This document shows, one piece after another, positions 36,616 to 45,507 of a stretch of DNA of 64,000 bases. Position 1 is the first letter of the stretch; each line of letters opens with the position of its first letter. A program made the position numbers and the translations under genes. The stretch is from Mycolicibacterium psychrotolerans (GTDB lineage: Bacteria; Actinomycetota; Actinomycetes; Mycobacteriales; Mycobacteriaceae), in assembly GCF_010729305.1 (NCBI RefSeq), contig NZ_AP022574.1, positions 3,472,001 through 3,536,000 of the forward strand, given 5' to 3'. The notes beneath the pieces are model-generated. The model saw only the letters and a list, made by a program, of their open reading frames with translations, ran no database searches and was not told the DNA's origin.

Positions 36616-37056
36616 CTATCCGCTCCCTGTTTCGAAGCGGCCGGTCTTCTCCGCCAGGTGGATCCGGTAGACGGTTCCCGTGAATTCCGCACCAGAGTGG
36701 GCCGCGGCATGTGCGGCAGCGAACTCGGGCCCGAGAACAGGCGCCAGCCGATCCAGCAGTAGATTCAGGCCATCTCGGGCGGCGCTGCCTTGGAGCAGTT
36801 CGGCTGTCCCCCAAGCGATCACGCTGCGCCAGTTCGAGAGGTCGGTGATGTTCTCGACCTCGAAGCACACCGTGTCGTCGTGGCTCAGCGCGGTGAGCTT
36901 GGCGCCCGGCATCGAGTGCCCGTACACGCAACCCTCGTGGTACACGTAGCACACCGGCACCACATACGGTCGCCCGCTGCTCAGGCAGCCGATGCGGCCG
37001 ACGACGCCCCCGCGCAGCTCGGCCTCCACATCGGCGGCATCGAGGTCGCCCAGCAT
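36616..37056 (-). CDS. Pyridoxamine 5'-phosphate oxidase-like flavin-binding protein
   Basis: 146 aa. GRIGCLSSGRPYVVPVCYVY, then SMPGAKLTALSHDDTVCFEV and SNWRSVIAWGTAELLQG are the split-barrel flavin-binding pattern of short PPOX-like proteins, which in mycobacteria bind FMN or F420. A GGGAGG ribosome site precedes ATG 37056. It is divergent from thiD. Reaction unknown. Confidence 0.88.
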   Translation of the reverse strand: MLGDLDAADVEAELRGGVVGRIGCLSSGRPYVVPVCYVYHEGCVYGHSMPGAKLTALSHDDTVCFEVENITDLSNWRSVIAWGTAELLQGSAARDGLNLLLDRLAPVLGPEFAAAHAAAHSGAEFTGTVYRIHLAEKTGRFETGSG

Positions 37057-37226
37057 CTACTACCTCCCGGTTGCGGTGCACGTTCACTTTGAACAGCTCG
37101 ATGCTGCGTCGCCCGCTGCGTCGCGGTAATGGCCGAAAGACCCATGGTGCGCGGGCGTCGGTCACCGGTTCTCATCCAGCCGATAGTGTTACCACCACCG
37201 AAACCGTCTCACGAAGCGATCGATAC

Positions 37227-38075
37227 ATGGCCGACACGACGCACAGCCTGCCGCTGACGCCGCCGGGACAGACCCCGCGCCGCGTCATGACGATCGCGGG
37301 CTCGGATTCCGGTGGCAGTGCCGGTCTGCAGGCCGACATGCGCACATTCGCGATGCTGGGCGCGCACGGCTCTGCTGCCGTGACGGCCGTGACAGTTCAG
37401 AACACCCTGGGCGTCAAAGCATTTCACGAGGTTCCGGCGGATGTCGTTGCTGCCCAGATCAGCGCGGTGGCATCCGACATCGGAATCGAGGCGGCCAAGA
37501 CGGGCATGCTGGCCTCGACCGCAATCATCAGGGCCATCGTGGCGACGTGGTCGGCGGAAGGGCTCGACGGCACCGTGCCTCTGGTCGTCGATCCGGTATG
37601 CGCCTCCAATGTCGGCGAGCCGCTTCTGCACGCCAGCGCACTCGACGCCATGCGCGACGAACTGATCCCCCTGGCCACGCTGGTGACGCCGAACCTCGAC
37701 GAAGTGCGACTGCTCGTCGGGATCGAGGTCGTGGACGACGACACCCAGCGCGACGCGGCCAAGGCGCTGCACGCGCTGGGCCCGCAGTGGGCACTGGTCA
37801 AGGGCGGCCACCTGCGCACCTCACGCATCAGCTCCGACCTCCTGTTCGACGGCTCCGATTTTCATCAGTTCGCGGCGGCTCGAGTCGACACCCGCCACGA
37901 CCACGGCGCCGGCGACACGCTCGCCGCGGCGATCACCGTGGCGCTGGCACATGGCCACTCGGTTCCCGATGCGGTCGCATTCGGCAAGCGCTGGGTGACC
38001 GAGTGCATTCGCGCCGCCTATCCCCTGGGCCACGGCCTCGGCACGGTGAACGGGATGGCCAGTCTGTACCGCTGA
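37227..38075 (+). CDS. thiD: Hydroxymethylpyrimidine/phosphomethylpyrimidine kinase ThiD
   Basis: 282 aa. [20 protein letters not shown] is the HMP-binding start, [20 protein letters not shown] and [16 protein letters not shown] the middle, and the C-terminal [20 protein letters not shown] the anion-hole and catalytic Asp region of the PfkB-related ThiD family. It phosphorylates 4-amino-5-hydroxymethyl-2-methylpyrimidine and its phosphate in thiamine synthesis. No TPP riboswitch was recognised in the 170 bases upstream. ATG at 37227 chosen; earlier GTG codons exist. Confidence 0.95.
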   Translation: MADTTHSLPLTPPGQTPRRVMTIAGSDSGGSAGLQADMRTFAMLGAHGSAAVTAVTVQNTLGVKAFHEVPADVVAAQISAVASDIGIEAAKTGMLASTAIIRAIVATWSAEGLDGTVPLVVDPVCASNVGEPLLHASALDAMRDELIPLATLVTPNLDEVRLLVGIEVVDDDTQRDAAKALHALGPQWALVKGGHLRTSRISSDLLFDGSDFHQFAAARVDTRHDHGAGDTLAAAITVALAHGHSVPDAVAFGKRWVTECIRAAYPLGHGLGTVNGMASLYR

Positions 38076-38091
38076 CTCGCGTGGCGTCGCG

Positions 38092-38691
38092 ATGAGTTCC
38101 GCGCTTCGGTGCAGTCTGATCTGCGTGGGCACACTCATCTATGGCTTCAACGTGTCGGTCGACGGGTACATCGCCGACGCAGACGGCAACATCGACTGGG
38201 GCGAGCCGAGCGAAGAGTTGCACCAGTACTGGAACGATTTCGAGCGGGAGACCGCCCTGTCGTTCTACGGGCGGCGGCTCTACGAACTGATGTCCTCTTA
38301 CTGGCCGACCGCCGACAAGGCGCCGGACGCCACTCCGCAGATCGTCGACTACGCCCAGGTCTGGCGCGACATGCCCAAGGTGGTGTTCTCGCGCACCCTG
38401 GAGTCCGTCGACTGGAACTCCCGCCTCGAACGCGGCGACCCGGTCGAGGTGGTCAGAAAGCTCAAAGCCGAAACCGAGGGCAGGCTGGAGGTGGCCGGCG
38501 CGACGCTGGCCGCACCGATCGTGCAGGCCGGTCTGGTCGACGAGTACCGGATCGTGCTCGCGCCCACCGCCGTCGGTGGCGGTCTTCGGTTCTTCCCCAC
38601 ACTCCCGTCGTGGATTTCGCTGCGGCTGGTGGAGAACCGCACCTTCCCAGGGGGCACGGTGCTGCTGCGCTACGAGGCGAAACGCGACTGA
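38092..38691 (+). CDS. RibD C-terminal/DHFR-like protein
   Basis: 199 aa from ATG 38092, or 188 aa from GTG 38125, which begins directly at the conserved GTLIYGFNVSVDGYIADA. Further signatures are ALSFYGRRLYELMSSYW, PKVVFSRTLESVDWNSRLE and AGLVDEYRIVLAPTAVGGGL. Family members have unknown substrates. It follows thiD by 16 bases and may be co-transcribed with it. No strong ribosome site for either start. Confidence 0.88.
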   Translation: MSSALRCSLICVGTLIYGFNVSVDGYIADADGNIDWGEPSEELHQYWNDFERETALSFYGRRLYELMSSYWPTADKAPDATPQIVDYAQVWRDMPKVVFSRTLESVDWNSRLERGDPVEVVRKLKAETEGRLEVAGATLAAPIVQAGLVDEYRIVLAPTAVGGGLRFFPTLPSWISLRLVENRTFPGGTVLLRYEAKRD

Positions 38692-38708
38692 TCGGACGCC
38701 CGCACGGA

Positions 38709-39611
38709 TCAGCCGCGGCGTAGCAGCGGCGCGACCTGAGTGCCCACGAACTCGACGTACTCCTCGATGGGCACCGCGGCCCGCGGCTGGAACACCAGCG
38801 TGTCCGCGCCGGCAAGGAGCCACCGTTGCGCCGCGCCGGCGATCTCCTCGGCGGTACCCCAGACTCCGACGTCGGCGCCGGGATCAAAGCCCCACTCCCC
38901 GATCTCATCGAGAAGATCTCGGCGGGCGTCCGGCCCCGTCGTGCACAGCAGATAGGTGACGATCGCGTGCCCGCGCGCGTCGGATCCCTGGCCGGCGCGG
39001 ATGTGAGAAGCCGCGGCGCGCAACTGATCTGGAGAGGTCCCTCCGGTGATGACGGTACCGGCGGCGAGTTCGCCGCTGAGTCGCAGCGTCTTCGGTCCCA
39101 CCGCAGCAGCCAAAATCCCCGGGGCGGGATCCGGTGGCCAGTCGAGCTGCACCTGATCGAGGTCGACGTACCGACCGTGGAAGGTGACGCGTTCTCCGCG
39201 CAACAGCGCGGTCAGGCAGGTGAGGTACTCCCGAAGGAGCGTCATCGGTGAGCTGACCCTCTCGCCGATCTGAGCCATCCAGTCCTGCACGCCGTGGCCG
39301 ACGCCGATGCGAAGCCGCCCGGGGAACGCGCGGGCCAGGGTCGCGATCTCCATCGCTGCCAGCGCGACGTTGCGCACCGGCACGGGCAGCACTCCGACGC
39401 CCACTGTGAGACGACTGCTGTGCGACAGCGCGACGGCCGCGGCCGAGATGCCGCCGGCCAGGAAGCAGTCTTCCCACAACCACAGTTCGTCGAGCCCGGT
39501 GGCATCGGCCGTTGCCGCCGCTGCCGCTATCAGCTCCGGCGCCGTCTGCGGGCGGTAGACGGCGCCGACTCGCGGCACGGCCGGGATCGTCGTCCGCCAG
39601 TGCGTGGTCAC
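38709..39611 (-). CDS. LLM-class flavin/F420-dependent oxidoreductase
   Basis: 300 aa. GAVYRPQTAPELIAAAAATA and ATGLDELWLWEDCFLAGGIS open the barrel, LTVGVGVLPVPVRNVALAAM and RLRIGVGHGVQDWMAQIGER are luciferase-like signatures, and AAAVGPKTLRLSGELAAGT the late strand. Converges with the preceding DHFR-like gene with a gap of 17 bases. Distinct from the LLM protein at 32737. Cofactor likely F420 in a mycobacterium, not shown here. Confidence 0.92.
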   Translation of the reverse strand: MTTHWRTTIPAVPRVGAVYRPQTAPELIAAAAATADATGLDELWLWEDCFLAGGISAAAVALSHSSRLTVGVGVLPVPVRNVALAAMEIATLARAFPGRLRIGVGHGVQDWMAQIGERVSSPMTLLREYLTCLTALLRGERVTFHGRYVDLDQVQLDWPPDPAPGILAAAVGPKTLRLSGELAAGTVITGGTSPDQLRAAASHIRAGQGSDARGHAIVTYLLCTTGPDARRDLLDEIGEWGFDPGADVGVWGTAEEIAGAAQRWLLAGADTLVFQPRAAVPIEEYVEFVGTQVAPLLRRG

Positions 39612-39681
39612 GTTCGGATCCTCGCACAGTGTCCGGCATCACTGGGAAGACCGCGATGTTCTCGGCCTTTGCTGAAGTCCT

Positions 39682-39700
39682 TCTCAGTCGCGTCTCAGAC
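39682..39700 (+). promoter_or_regulatory. MprA-box-like direct repeat upstream of HtrA-like gene
   Basis: TCTCAGTC-GCG-TCTCAGAC: two 8-base direct repeats with a 3-base gap, 19 bases in all, 60 bases before the protease start. The M. tuberculosis MprA recognition site is described as two loosely conserved 8-bp direct repeats, and pepD is an MprAB target there. The repeat itself is seen; the regulator is inferred. Confidence 0.55.
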
Positions 39701-39759
39701 GTCATCGGCACGCTCGAAGCAAGCGAAAGCATTGCGTACGACCGAAGGGAACGACACAG

Positions 39760-41019
39760 ATGGTGAACCCGCCCCCATCCCCCGCGTATGAACCGAGACA
39801 GGGCTACGACTGGGCGGGCGGGAACGCGCAGCTTCCTCCGAATCCGTTGTTCGACAACCACACACACCCGGCACCCGTGCCGCGTAGCCGGCGCCGCGAC
39901 GGGCGACGCCGCACGCCTCGCGTCGTGGTGCTTGCGGGCGCGGCAGCGATCGCCATCGCAGGCGGCGGCATCGGTGCGGCGACAGCGGTAGCCGTGCAGG
40001 ACCACGCCCCTTCGTCGGCGACTTCGCCGTCCGCAGAACGCGTTCAGGCGCTGAAGCCCGCTGCCGACGCCGCCCCGGGTTCCGTCGAGCAGGTGGCCGC
40101 CACCGTGATGCCCAGCGTCGTGAAACTGCAGATCACTACGGGCCAAGGCGTTGCCGAGGGTTCGGGGATCGTCCTGAGTCCCGACGGACTCATCCTCACC
40201 AACAATCATGTGGTCGCCCCGGCGACCGAGAGCGGCACCGCGGGCGCTCAACCCGCGGCTTTCGACGGCGGAGACACGACGAGCACCGTGACGTTCTCCG
40301 ACGGGCGCAGCGTGCCGTTCACCGTGGTCGGCACCGACCCGACCGGCGACCTGGCCGTCGTGCGCGCCCAGGCCGTCACCGGACTGACGCCGATCGCCAT
40401 CGGCTCCTCGAAGGACGTCCGGATCGGCCAGGAAGTGGTCGCCATCGGATCCCCGCTGGGTCTGCAAGGCACCGTCACCAAAGGCATCGTCAGCGCATTG
40501 AACCGACCGGTGACAGCCGGAGAAGGCGGTGGCGACTCCGGCGTCGTACTTGAGGCGCTGCAGACGGATGCCGCCATCAACCCCGGTAACTCAGGCGGTC
40601 CCCTCGTCAACATGAAGGGCGAACTGATCGGCGTGAACTCGGCCGGCGCCAGCACCGGTTCCGGTGGGGGGTCGATCGGACTCGGTTTCGCGATCCCGTC
40701 GGATCAGGCCAAGCGCATCGCCGACGAGTTGATCTCCTCCGGCACCGCCAGTCACGGATCGCTCGGGGTTCAGCTGAGCACCGACGGAGGAGACGCGGCC
40801 GGCGCGGCGGTGGCCGACGTCGTCGCGGGCAGTCCGGCGGCCCAGGCTGGCCTGTCGAGCGACTCGGTGATCACCAAGATCGACGATCAGGTCATCGACG
40901 GACCGGAGGCTCTCGCCGCGGCGGTGCGGTCCAAGGCGCCGGGTGATCAAGTGTCGGTGACTTATCAGGACGGTTCGGGCGCGACGCGGACCACGCAAGT
41001 CACGCTCGGGTCCACGTAG
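39760..41019 (+). CDS. pepD: Membrane-anchored HtrA/PepD-like serine protease with PDZ domain
   Basis: 419 aa. A Pro/Asn-rich cytosolic N-terminus is followed by one membrane segment at about 54-79, after RRRDGRRRTPR. The trypsin-like domain has its triad at His150 (LTNNHVV), Asp197 (TGDLAVV) and Ser278 (NPGNSGGP). A single PDZ domain fills the last 90 residues (GVQLSTDGGDAAGAAVADVV, PAAQAGLSSDSVITKIDDQV). This is the plan of mycobacterial PepD/HtrA2, which handles misfolded envelope proteins under stress. The MprA-box-like repeat upstream supports that identity. The adjacent zinc alcohol dehydrogenase converges with it and is unrelated. Confidence 0.9.
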   Translation: MVNPPPSPAYEPRQGYDWAGGNAQLPPNPLFDNHTHPAPVPRSRRRDGRRRTPRVVVLAGAAAIAIAGGGIGAATAVAVQDHAPSSATSPSAERVQALKPAADAAPGSVEQVAATVMPSVVKLQITTGQGVAEGSGIVLSPDGLILTNNHVVAPATESGTAGAQPAAFDGGDTTSTVTFSDGRSVPFTVVGTDPTGDLAVVRAQAVTGLTPIAIGSSKDVRIGQEVVAIGSPLGLQGTVTKGIVSALNRPVTAGEGGGDSGVVLEALQTDAAINPGNSGGPLVNMKGELIGVNSAGASTGSGGGSIGLGFAIPSDQAKRIADELISSGTASHGSLGVQLSTDGGDAAGAAVADVVAGSPAAQAGLSSDSVITKIDDQVIDGPEALAAAVRSKAPGDQVSVTYQDGSGATRTTQVTLGST

Positions 41020-41033
41020 CCGAGGGCGGGAAA

Positions 41034-42071
41034 TCAGCGGCGTGGGTCGATGATCGTGATGCCGGCGGGCGAGGCGGTGTCGAAGGTCGGCAGTGCCGCG
41101 GCCGCGTCCTCGAGCCCGATGGTCCGCTCGATGAGCTCCTGTGGCCGCAACTCGCCACGCTCGATCATCGCCAGCATCGGGGGGTAGTCAGCCGCCCCCA
41201 TCCCGTGGCTTCCCAAAACGTCGATCTCCCAGGCGATCACGCGATCCATGGGCAGACGCGGGTGACCGTGCACCGGCGGTAGCAGACCCACCTGCACATG
41301 CCGGCCGCGTCGGCGAAGACTGAGGATCGCGCACGCGCACGCCGCTTCATTGCCCACCGCGTCGACTCCGACATGACTTCCACCGCCGGTGATCTCGTGA
41401 ACCCGTGCAGCAATGTCGTCACTGTCGACGACCAGGGTGTGGTCGGCCCCCAGCGCTTCGGCCGCGGCCAGGGCGCCGGGCGTGCGATCGATCGCGATCA
41501 CGTTGGCGCCCAGCGCCTTACCGATCATGACCGCGCTCAGCCCCACCCCGCCCGCGCCGACCACGGTCAGCCACTCCCCTTTCGACAGGCCGGCGCGGCC
41601 GGTGAGCGCCCGATAGGCGGTGGCGAACCGGCAGCCCAGGCTCGCGGCCGCCGCGAACGAGACGGATTCGGGAAGAGCAACGAGGTTGGTGTCGGCAGCG
41701 GGCAGAGCGACGTACTCGGCGAACGAGCCCCAGTAGGTGAAGCCCGGCTGCTCCTGACGGGGACAGACCTGCGCGTTGCCGGACCGGCACCATGCGCATC
41801 TGCCGCAGCCGCACACGAACGGCACCGTCACCCGGTCACCGACTGTCCACCGCGTAACGCCGGCGCCGACCGACTCGACGACGCCGGCAAGTTCATGGCC
41901 CGGAACGTGCGGAAGCGTGAGATTCTCATGACCGGCCCACGCGTGCCAGTCACTGCGGCACAAGCCTGTTGCGCGCACGTCGACCACGACGCCGTCGTGC
42001 GGCGGCGTCGGGTCCGGTACGGTCCGGATCTCGAGTGGACCGCCGATGCGATCCATCACCATTGCGCGCAT
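41034..42071 (-). CDS. Zinc-dependent alcohol dehydrogenase
   Basis: 345 aa from ATG 42071. Catalytic-zinc Cys38 in GLCRSDWHAW, His59-Glu60 in PGHE, and a structural-zinc lobe with Cys89, 92, 95 and 103. The Rossmann part has TVVGAGGVGLSAVMIGKALG and NVIAIDRTPGALAAAEALG. MDR-superfamily enzymes of this form use NAD(P) and oxidise primary or secondary alcohols. A longer frame continuing to 42461 lacks the family N-terminus and is not used. Divergent from the deazaflavin-dependent gene at 42135. Confidence 0.95.
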   Translation of the reverse strand: MRAMVMDRIGGPLEIRTVPDPTPPHDGVVVDVRATGLCRSDWHAWAGHENLTLPHVPGHELAGVVESVGAGVTRWTVGDRVTVPFVCGCGRCAWCRSGNAQVCPRQEQPGFTYWGSFAEYVALPAADTNLVALPESVSFAAAASLGCRFATAYRALTGRAGLSKGEWLTVVGAGGVGLSAVMIGKALGANVIAIDRTPGALAAAEALGADHTLVVDSDDIAARVHEITGGGSHVGVDAVGNEAACACAILSLRRRGRHVQVGLLPPVHGHPRLPMDRVIAWEIDVLGSHGMGAADYPPMLAMIERGELRPQELIERTIGLEDAAAALPTFDTASPAGITIIDPRR

Positions 42072-42134
42072 CCGTCCAGTCTGACGGTTACGGCTCACGG
42101 TGGCACGGTGCCGGCTCAGATACCCTCGCCAAGC

Positions 42135-42665
42135 ATGGGCATCCCCGAGGTCGAACCGACAGCGCCGTCGCCGCTGTTCAAGGCAGGCGCCAAGCTGATG
42201 GGCACCGACGCCGCGCGCCGGTTCCTCAAGCGGTACGGCTGGCGCATCGACCGGGCCGTCATCAAGCTGACGAACGGGCACGTCTCGATGTCGCTCGTGC
42301 TTCCCGAAGTGCTGCTCACCCACACCGGCGCGAAGACAGGTCAACAGCGCAGCACGCCGCTTACCTACTTCACCGATCGCGGCCGGGTCATCACCATCGC
42401 CTCCAACTACGGCGGCGAGCGCCATCCCGCCTGGTACCACAACGTCAAGGCGCATCCGCACGTCACGCTGTCGGCACGCGGCTACAGGGGCACGTTCGTC
42501 GCCGAAGAGATGACCGGCGCCGAACGCGACCGGCTGTTCGACTTGGCGAAGCGGTTCGTGCCGAACTATGCCGACTACGAGCGGATGGCCGGCGGACGGC
42601 GGATCCCGGTCGTGGCTTTCACGGAGACGACGTTTCGGCCGCCAGCCGGGCCAACGTGTCGCTGA
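42135..42665 (+). CDS. Deazaflavin (F420)-dependent nitroreductase family protein
   Basis: 176 aa. The DDN-family pattern LTHTGAKTGQQRSTPLTYFT, VITIASNYGGERHPAWYHNV and HPHVTLSARGYRGTF is complete; it binds F420 in mycobacteria and includes the enzyme that activates pretomanid. N-terminal helices (KAGAKLMGTDAARRFLKRYG) may associate with the membrane. Its 3' end overlaps a convergent SRPBCC gene by 47 bases. ATG at 42135 is the first after the divergent promoter gap. Confidence 0.92.
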   Translation: MGIPEVEPTAPSPLFKAGAKLMGTDAARRFLKRYGWRIDRAVIKLTNGHVSMSLVLPEVLLTHTGAKTGQQRSTPLTYFTDRGRVITIASNYGGERHPAWYHNVKAHPHVTLSARGYRGTFVAEEMTGAERDRLFDLAKRFVPNYADYERMAGGRRIPVVAFTETTFRPPAGPTCR

Positions 42666-43086
42666 GCTGGTCCTCGGTCACCAGCGGGAACTTCACCTTC
42701 TTCAGCAGTTCCTTGTCGGTGACTTTCGACCAGTCGTAGGTGTGGCGGACCAGGGTCTCGTTGGGGCCCTGGGCTTCCAACTCCCACAGCCATTCCCAGC
42801 CGGGAGGCTCGGTCCCGGCGGGCGCCGTCTTCCACGCCAGAAGCTTGTCCTTGACGTACCCGGAGACGTGGTTGTCCGTCTTGTACTCCCCGCCCATGTG
42901 GTCGCCCTGCATGTTCATCGTGAACACCTCGCCGACCTTCTGGATCCGGTCGGCGTGGTCCACGCTGCGGATGAATCCGGATCCGTCGAGCGCCGGATGC
43001 CGCTGGGGATTCGACAGCACGTCGAAGACCGCGTCGGCGGGCGCGTCGATGCTTCGTTCAACTGTGACTTTGTTGTCGTCGCTCAT
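42619..43086 (-). CDS. SRPBCC-family protein
   Basis: 155 aa. VTVERSIDAPADAVFDVLSN, RHPALDGSGFIRSVD, VGEVFTMNMQGDHMGGEYKT and GWEWLWELEAQGPNETLVRH give the START/Bet v1-like fold typical of polyketide cyclase/AHSA1-like proteins that bind small lipophilic molecules. ATG 43086 has GGAG close upstream. Its 3' end overlaps the convergent DDN-family gene by 47 bases. Ligand unknown. Confidence 0.88.
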   Translation of the reverse strand: MSDDNKVTVERSIDAPADAVFDVLSNPQRHPALDGSGFIRSVDHADRIQKVGEVFTMNMQGDHMGGEYKTDNHVSGYVKDKLLAWKTAPAGTEPPGWEWLWELEAQGPNETLVRHTYDWSKVTDKELLKKVKFPLVTEDQLSDTLARLAAETSSP

Positions 43087-43152
43087 GTCTCCGGCATGCC
43101 CGCACCCAGCCCGTGCCCAAACCTGTCCCGCAGCGGCGGTAGCGTGGTGCCG

Positions 43153-43719
43153 ATGAAATTCCGGAGCCTGCCGCCCTCGTTCACGTTCGCCGTCTGCGCC
43201 GTATCGATCGCGGCACTGACCGCTTGCGGCTCCGCGCCCTCGTCGGAAGCGCAGGCGCCGGCCTGCCCGACCGCCGCGCCTGAGAGTGCCGGCACGCCGG
43301 AATGGACGCTGCCTGGCACGACAGGCAGCGTCGCCGTCACCGGATCGACGGACACCGCAGCTCCCGTGGTCACCGTGACGCCACCGTTCAGCGTCGCGGA
43401 GACGCGGGTGCACACGCTGCAGGCAGGCTCCGGACCAGTTGTCGCCGACACCGCAACCGTGTCGGTCTGCTACATGGGAGTCAACGGTCGCGACGGCTCG
43501 GTGTTCGACAGCAGCTACCAGCGCGGCACCCCGGTGGATTTCCCGCTAAACAGCGTGGTGCCCGGCTTCCAGAAGGCCATCGCCGGTCAGAACGTCGGAT
43601 CCACCGTCGCGGTCGCGATGAACTCCGCGGACGGCTACCCCGAGGGCCAGCCCGGCGCCGGCATCCTGCCCGGCGACTCACTCGTCTTCGCGATCAAGAT
43701 CCTCGACGTCACCGGCTGA
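43153..43719 (+). CDS. FKBP-type peptidyl-prolyl isomerase lipoprotein
   Basis: 188 aa. Signal peptide with lipobox LTAC (Cys25), then a Pro/Ala-rich linker and a FKBP domain in the C-terminal 110 residues: GSGPVVADTATVSVCYMGVN, GSVFDSSYQRGTPVDFPLNS, VVPGFQKAIAGQNVGSTVAV and YPEGQPGAGILPGDSLVFAI. The aromatic positions of the pocket are partly kept. It should be anchored outside the membrane and assist folding of exported proteins. Six bases separate it from the convergent RpiR-type regulator. Confidence 0.92.
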   Translation: MKFRSLPPSFTFAVCAVSIAALTACGSAPSSEAQAPACPTAAPESAGTPEWTLPGTTGSVAVTGSTDTAAPVVTVTPPFSVAETRVHTLQAGSGPVVADTATVSVCYMGVNGRDGSVFDSSYQRGTPVDFPLNSVVPGFQKAIAGQNVGSTVAVAMNSADGYPEGQPGAGILPGDSLVFAIKILDVTG

Positions 43720-43725
43720 GTTCCG

Positions 43726-44586
43726 TCACGGCAGCACCTCGCCGCGACGACGCTCCTCCCACAGCGCCATCCGGGTCCGCGCCGCCTCTCCGAGCGCATC
43801 CATCACCAACGGGATCAGCAACTCGGTGAGCAGGAATCCTGCCGACATGCTCTGGTACACGGTGCCGACGGTGCTCGACGCGGCCAGCACCACCTCGGCG
43901 TCCGGCGCCACCGGACAGGCCATGTCGTCGGTGATCAGCAGCAGGGTCGCTCCGGCCCGGTGCACGTCGGCCGCCAGCTCTGCGGCGCTGCGGTGATAAC
44001 GGTGATAGTCGAACAGCACCACGACATCTCGCCGGGTCAGGTCCATCATCGTGCCGAGGTCCCTGCCCTTCGGGTCCGACAACAGCCGCACCCCGGGGCG
44101 CAGCTGCTCGAGATGGGCCGCCAGGTACACGGCGAGCAGATGGGAGAACCGGCCGCCGTGCAGGTGCAGCGGGCGCGACGCGTCGGCCATCAGCGCCACC
44201 GCGGCCTCGAGCATGGGTGCCGGCAGTCGCGCCAAAGTCTCTTCAGCGCAGGCGTTCTGAGCCCGCGCCTGATGTAGGAGGCGGTCGAGCGGACTGCCTG
44301 CCGGCGGTGCGTCGGCCAGCCGCGTCAAAGGGCCGCTGGACTGCTGGGTGAGTTCGGCCCGCAGTGCCACCTGCAGGTCGGTGAAGCCGTCGTAGCCGAG
44401 CGACTGCGCGAAACGCAGCACCGTCGGCGGACTGACCTCCGCACGCTCGGCGAGCCGGGCGGCACTGGCCAAGCCGGCGCTGGGGTAATCGGCGAGCAGC
44501 GCGCGGCCCACCCGCCGTTCGGCGCGGCTGAGCCAGGCCAGCGCGGCGTTGGTGCGGGCCGCCACCGTCTCGCCGCGTTCGTCCAT
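43726..44586 (-). CDS. RpiR/MurR-type transcriptional regulator
   Basis: 286 aa. N-terminal helix-turn-helix (GRALLADYPSAGLASAARLA, ERAEVSPPTVLRFAQSLGYD) and a SIS sugar-phosphate-type domain (HLHGGRFSHLLAVYLAAHLE, then DVVVLFDYHRYHRSAAELA and AGATLLLITDDMACPVAPDA). It lies five bases downstream of a class II glutamine amidotransferase on the same strand, divergent from the amine operon, which it probably controls together with the inverted repeat at 45428-45467. The SIS ligand is unknown; in such operons it need not be a sugar. Confidence 0.9.
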   Translation of the reverse strand: MDERGETVAARTNAALAWLSRAERRVGRALLADYPSAGLASAARLAERAEVSPPTVLRFAQSLGYDGFTDLQVALRAELTQQSSGPLTRLADAPPAGSPLDRLLHQARAQNACAEETLARLPAPMLEAAVALMADASRPLHLHGGRFSHLLAVYLAAHLEQLRPGVRLLSDPKGRDLGTMMDLTRRDVVVLFDYHRYHRSAAELAADVHRAGATLLLITDDMACPVAPDAEVVLAASSTVGTVYQSMSAGFLLTELLIPLVMDALGEAARTRMALWEERRRGEVLP

Positions 44587-44591
44587 GCAGG

Positions 44592-45386
44592 TCAATCTGC
44601 CATGATCGGCACGACCGTCACCGACAAGTCCTCCAGCGACACCGCCGCGACGCTCTCGGGCGGGAGCGGGCTCCAGTCCAGATCTCCGAACCCCGTCGAA
44701 CCGATCACCACGGTCGCCTCGTCGGGCCGGGCGATCCTCAACGAGAAGTAGTCCTCGAGGTGCTCGGCCGGTAGATCGGTGGCGCTGATCTCTTCGATGT
44801 CCTCGTCGAGCAGCCTGCTCCTGGCGTGGGCGTGCACCGCGATGAGGTGGCCCTCCCCCAGCATCAGAGCGTTCAGGCTGGCGTCGGGGTAGATCTGCCG
44901 GAGTTCGGCGACCGTCCGCCGCACCGCCTCGACGAGATCCGGTGCCGCAGGCCGATGCTGGCGCATCAAGGCGAAATAGCGTTCGCTGTCGGTGGTGCCG
45001 CGCAGCGTCGCCGCCATGCTCGGTTCGAGCAACGCCTCGAGTGCGCCGATCGGTTTGATGGACCCGTTGTGGGCCATCGCCAACCCGTCGGCGGCGAACG
45101 GATGCGAGTTCTCCGGCTGTACGGCCAGCCCGTTGGTCGCCCATCGCAGATGCACGACCGACCCCCGGGCGGACTCTTTGGTCGCGGTGCCGAAGCGGGG
45201 GTCGTCCAGGGCGCTGTCGGCGGAAACCTCCACGCGTGGTGTGTCATCAGCGTCGCAGACCGATGCCACTCCCCAGCCGTCGCCGTGAATCTTGGTCAGC
45301 GCAAGGAAGTCCGTGAGCACCGAGTCGCCGACGGTGTCGGCGACCGAGGTCGGCAGCACCGACGCGACACCCAGCAGACGGCACAT
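44592..45386 (-). CDS. Class II glutamine amidotransferase (EgtC/YafJ-like)
   Basis: 264 aa from ATG 45386, so that Cys2 (MCRLLGVASV) becomes the N-terminal nucleophile after Met removal; an ATG at 45392 would bury it. WATNGLAVQPENSHPFAADG and LAMAHNGSIKPIGALEAL are the substrate-binding parts of class II amidotransferases, and the following helices are typical of the stand-alone hydrolase type related to EgtC. It could hydrolyse gamma-glutamyl amides. Located five bases ahead of the RpiR-type regulator, divergent from a glutamine-synthetase-like ligase whose products it might cleave (inference from neighbourhood). Confidence 0.88.
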   Translation of the reverse strand: MCRLLGVASVLPTSVADTVGDSVLTDFLALTKIHGDGWGVASVCDADDTPRVEVSADSALDDPRFGTATKESARGSVVHLRWATNGLAVQPENSHPFAADGLAMAHNGSIKPIGALEALLEPSMAATLRGTTDSERYFALMRQHRPAAPDLVEAVRRTVAELRQIYPDASLNALMLGEGHLIAVHAHARSRLLDEDIEEISATDLPAEHLEDYFSLRIARPDEATVVIGSTGFGDLDWSPLPPESVAAVSLEDLSVTVVPIMAD

Positions 45387-45427
45387 CCGCATCTCCGTTC
45401 ACCCGACGACACGATCTAATGAATCGA

Positions 45428-45467
45428 TCATAAAGGTCGGGAATTAAAGACGCTGAAACATTTATGA
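45428..45467. promoter_or_regulatory. Inverted repeat in divergent promoter of amine operon
   Basis: TCATAAA (45428-45434) and TTTATGA (45461-45467) are perfect inverted arms with 26 bases between, centres about 33 bases (three helical turns) apart, in the AT-rich gap between the amidotransferase and the ligase. A likely binding site of the RpiR-type regulator next door. Confidence 0.45.
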
Positions 45468-45507
45468 CATAGCGTGAATCCCGACACCAACCGTTGGAGG
45501 AAGTTCG

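Noticed and set aside
37057..37226. TPP riboswitch ahead of thiD
   Set aside because: No conserved THI-element sequences could be found in the gap.
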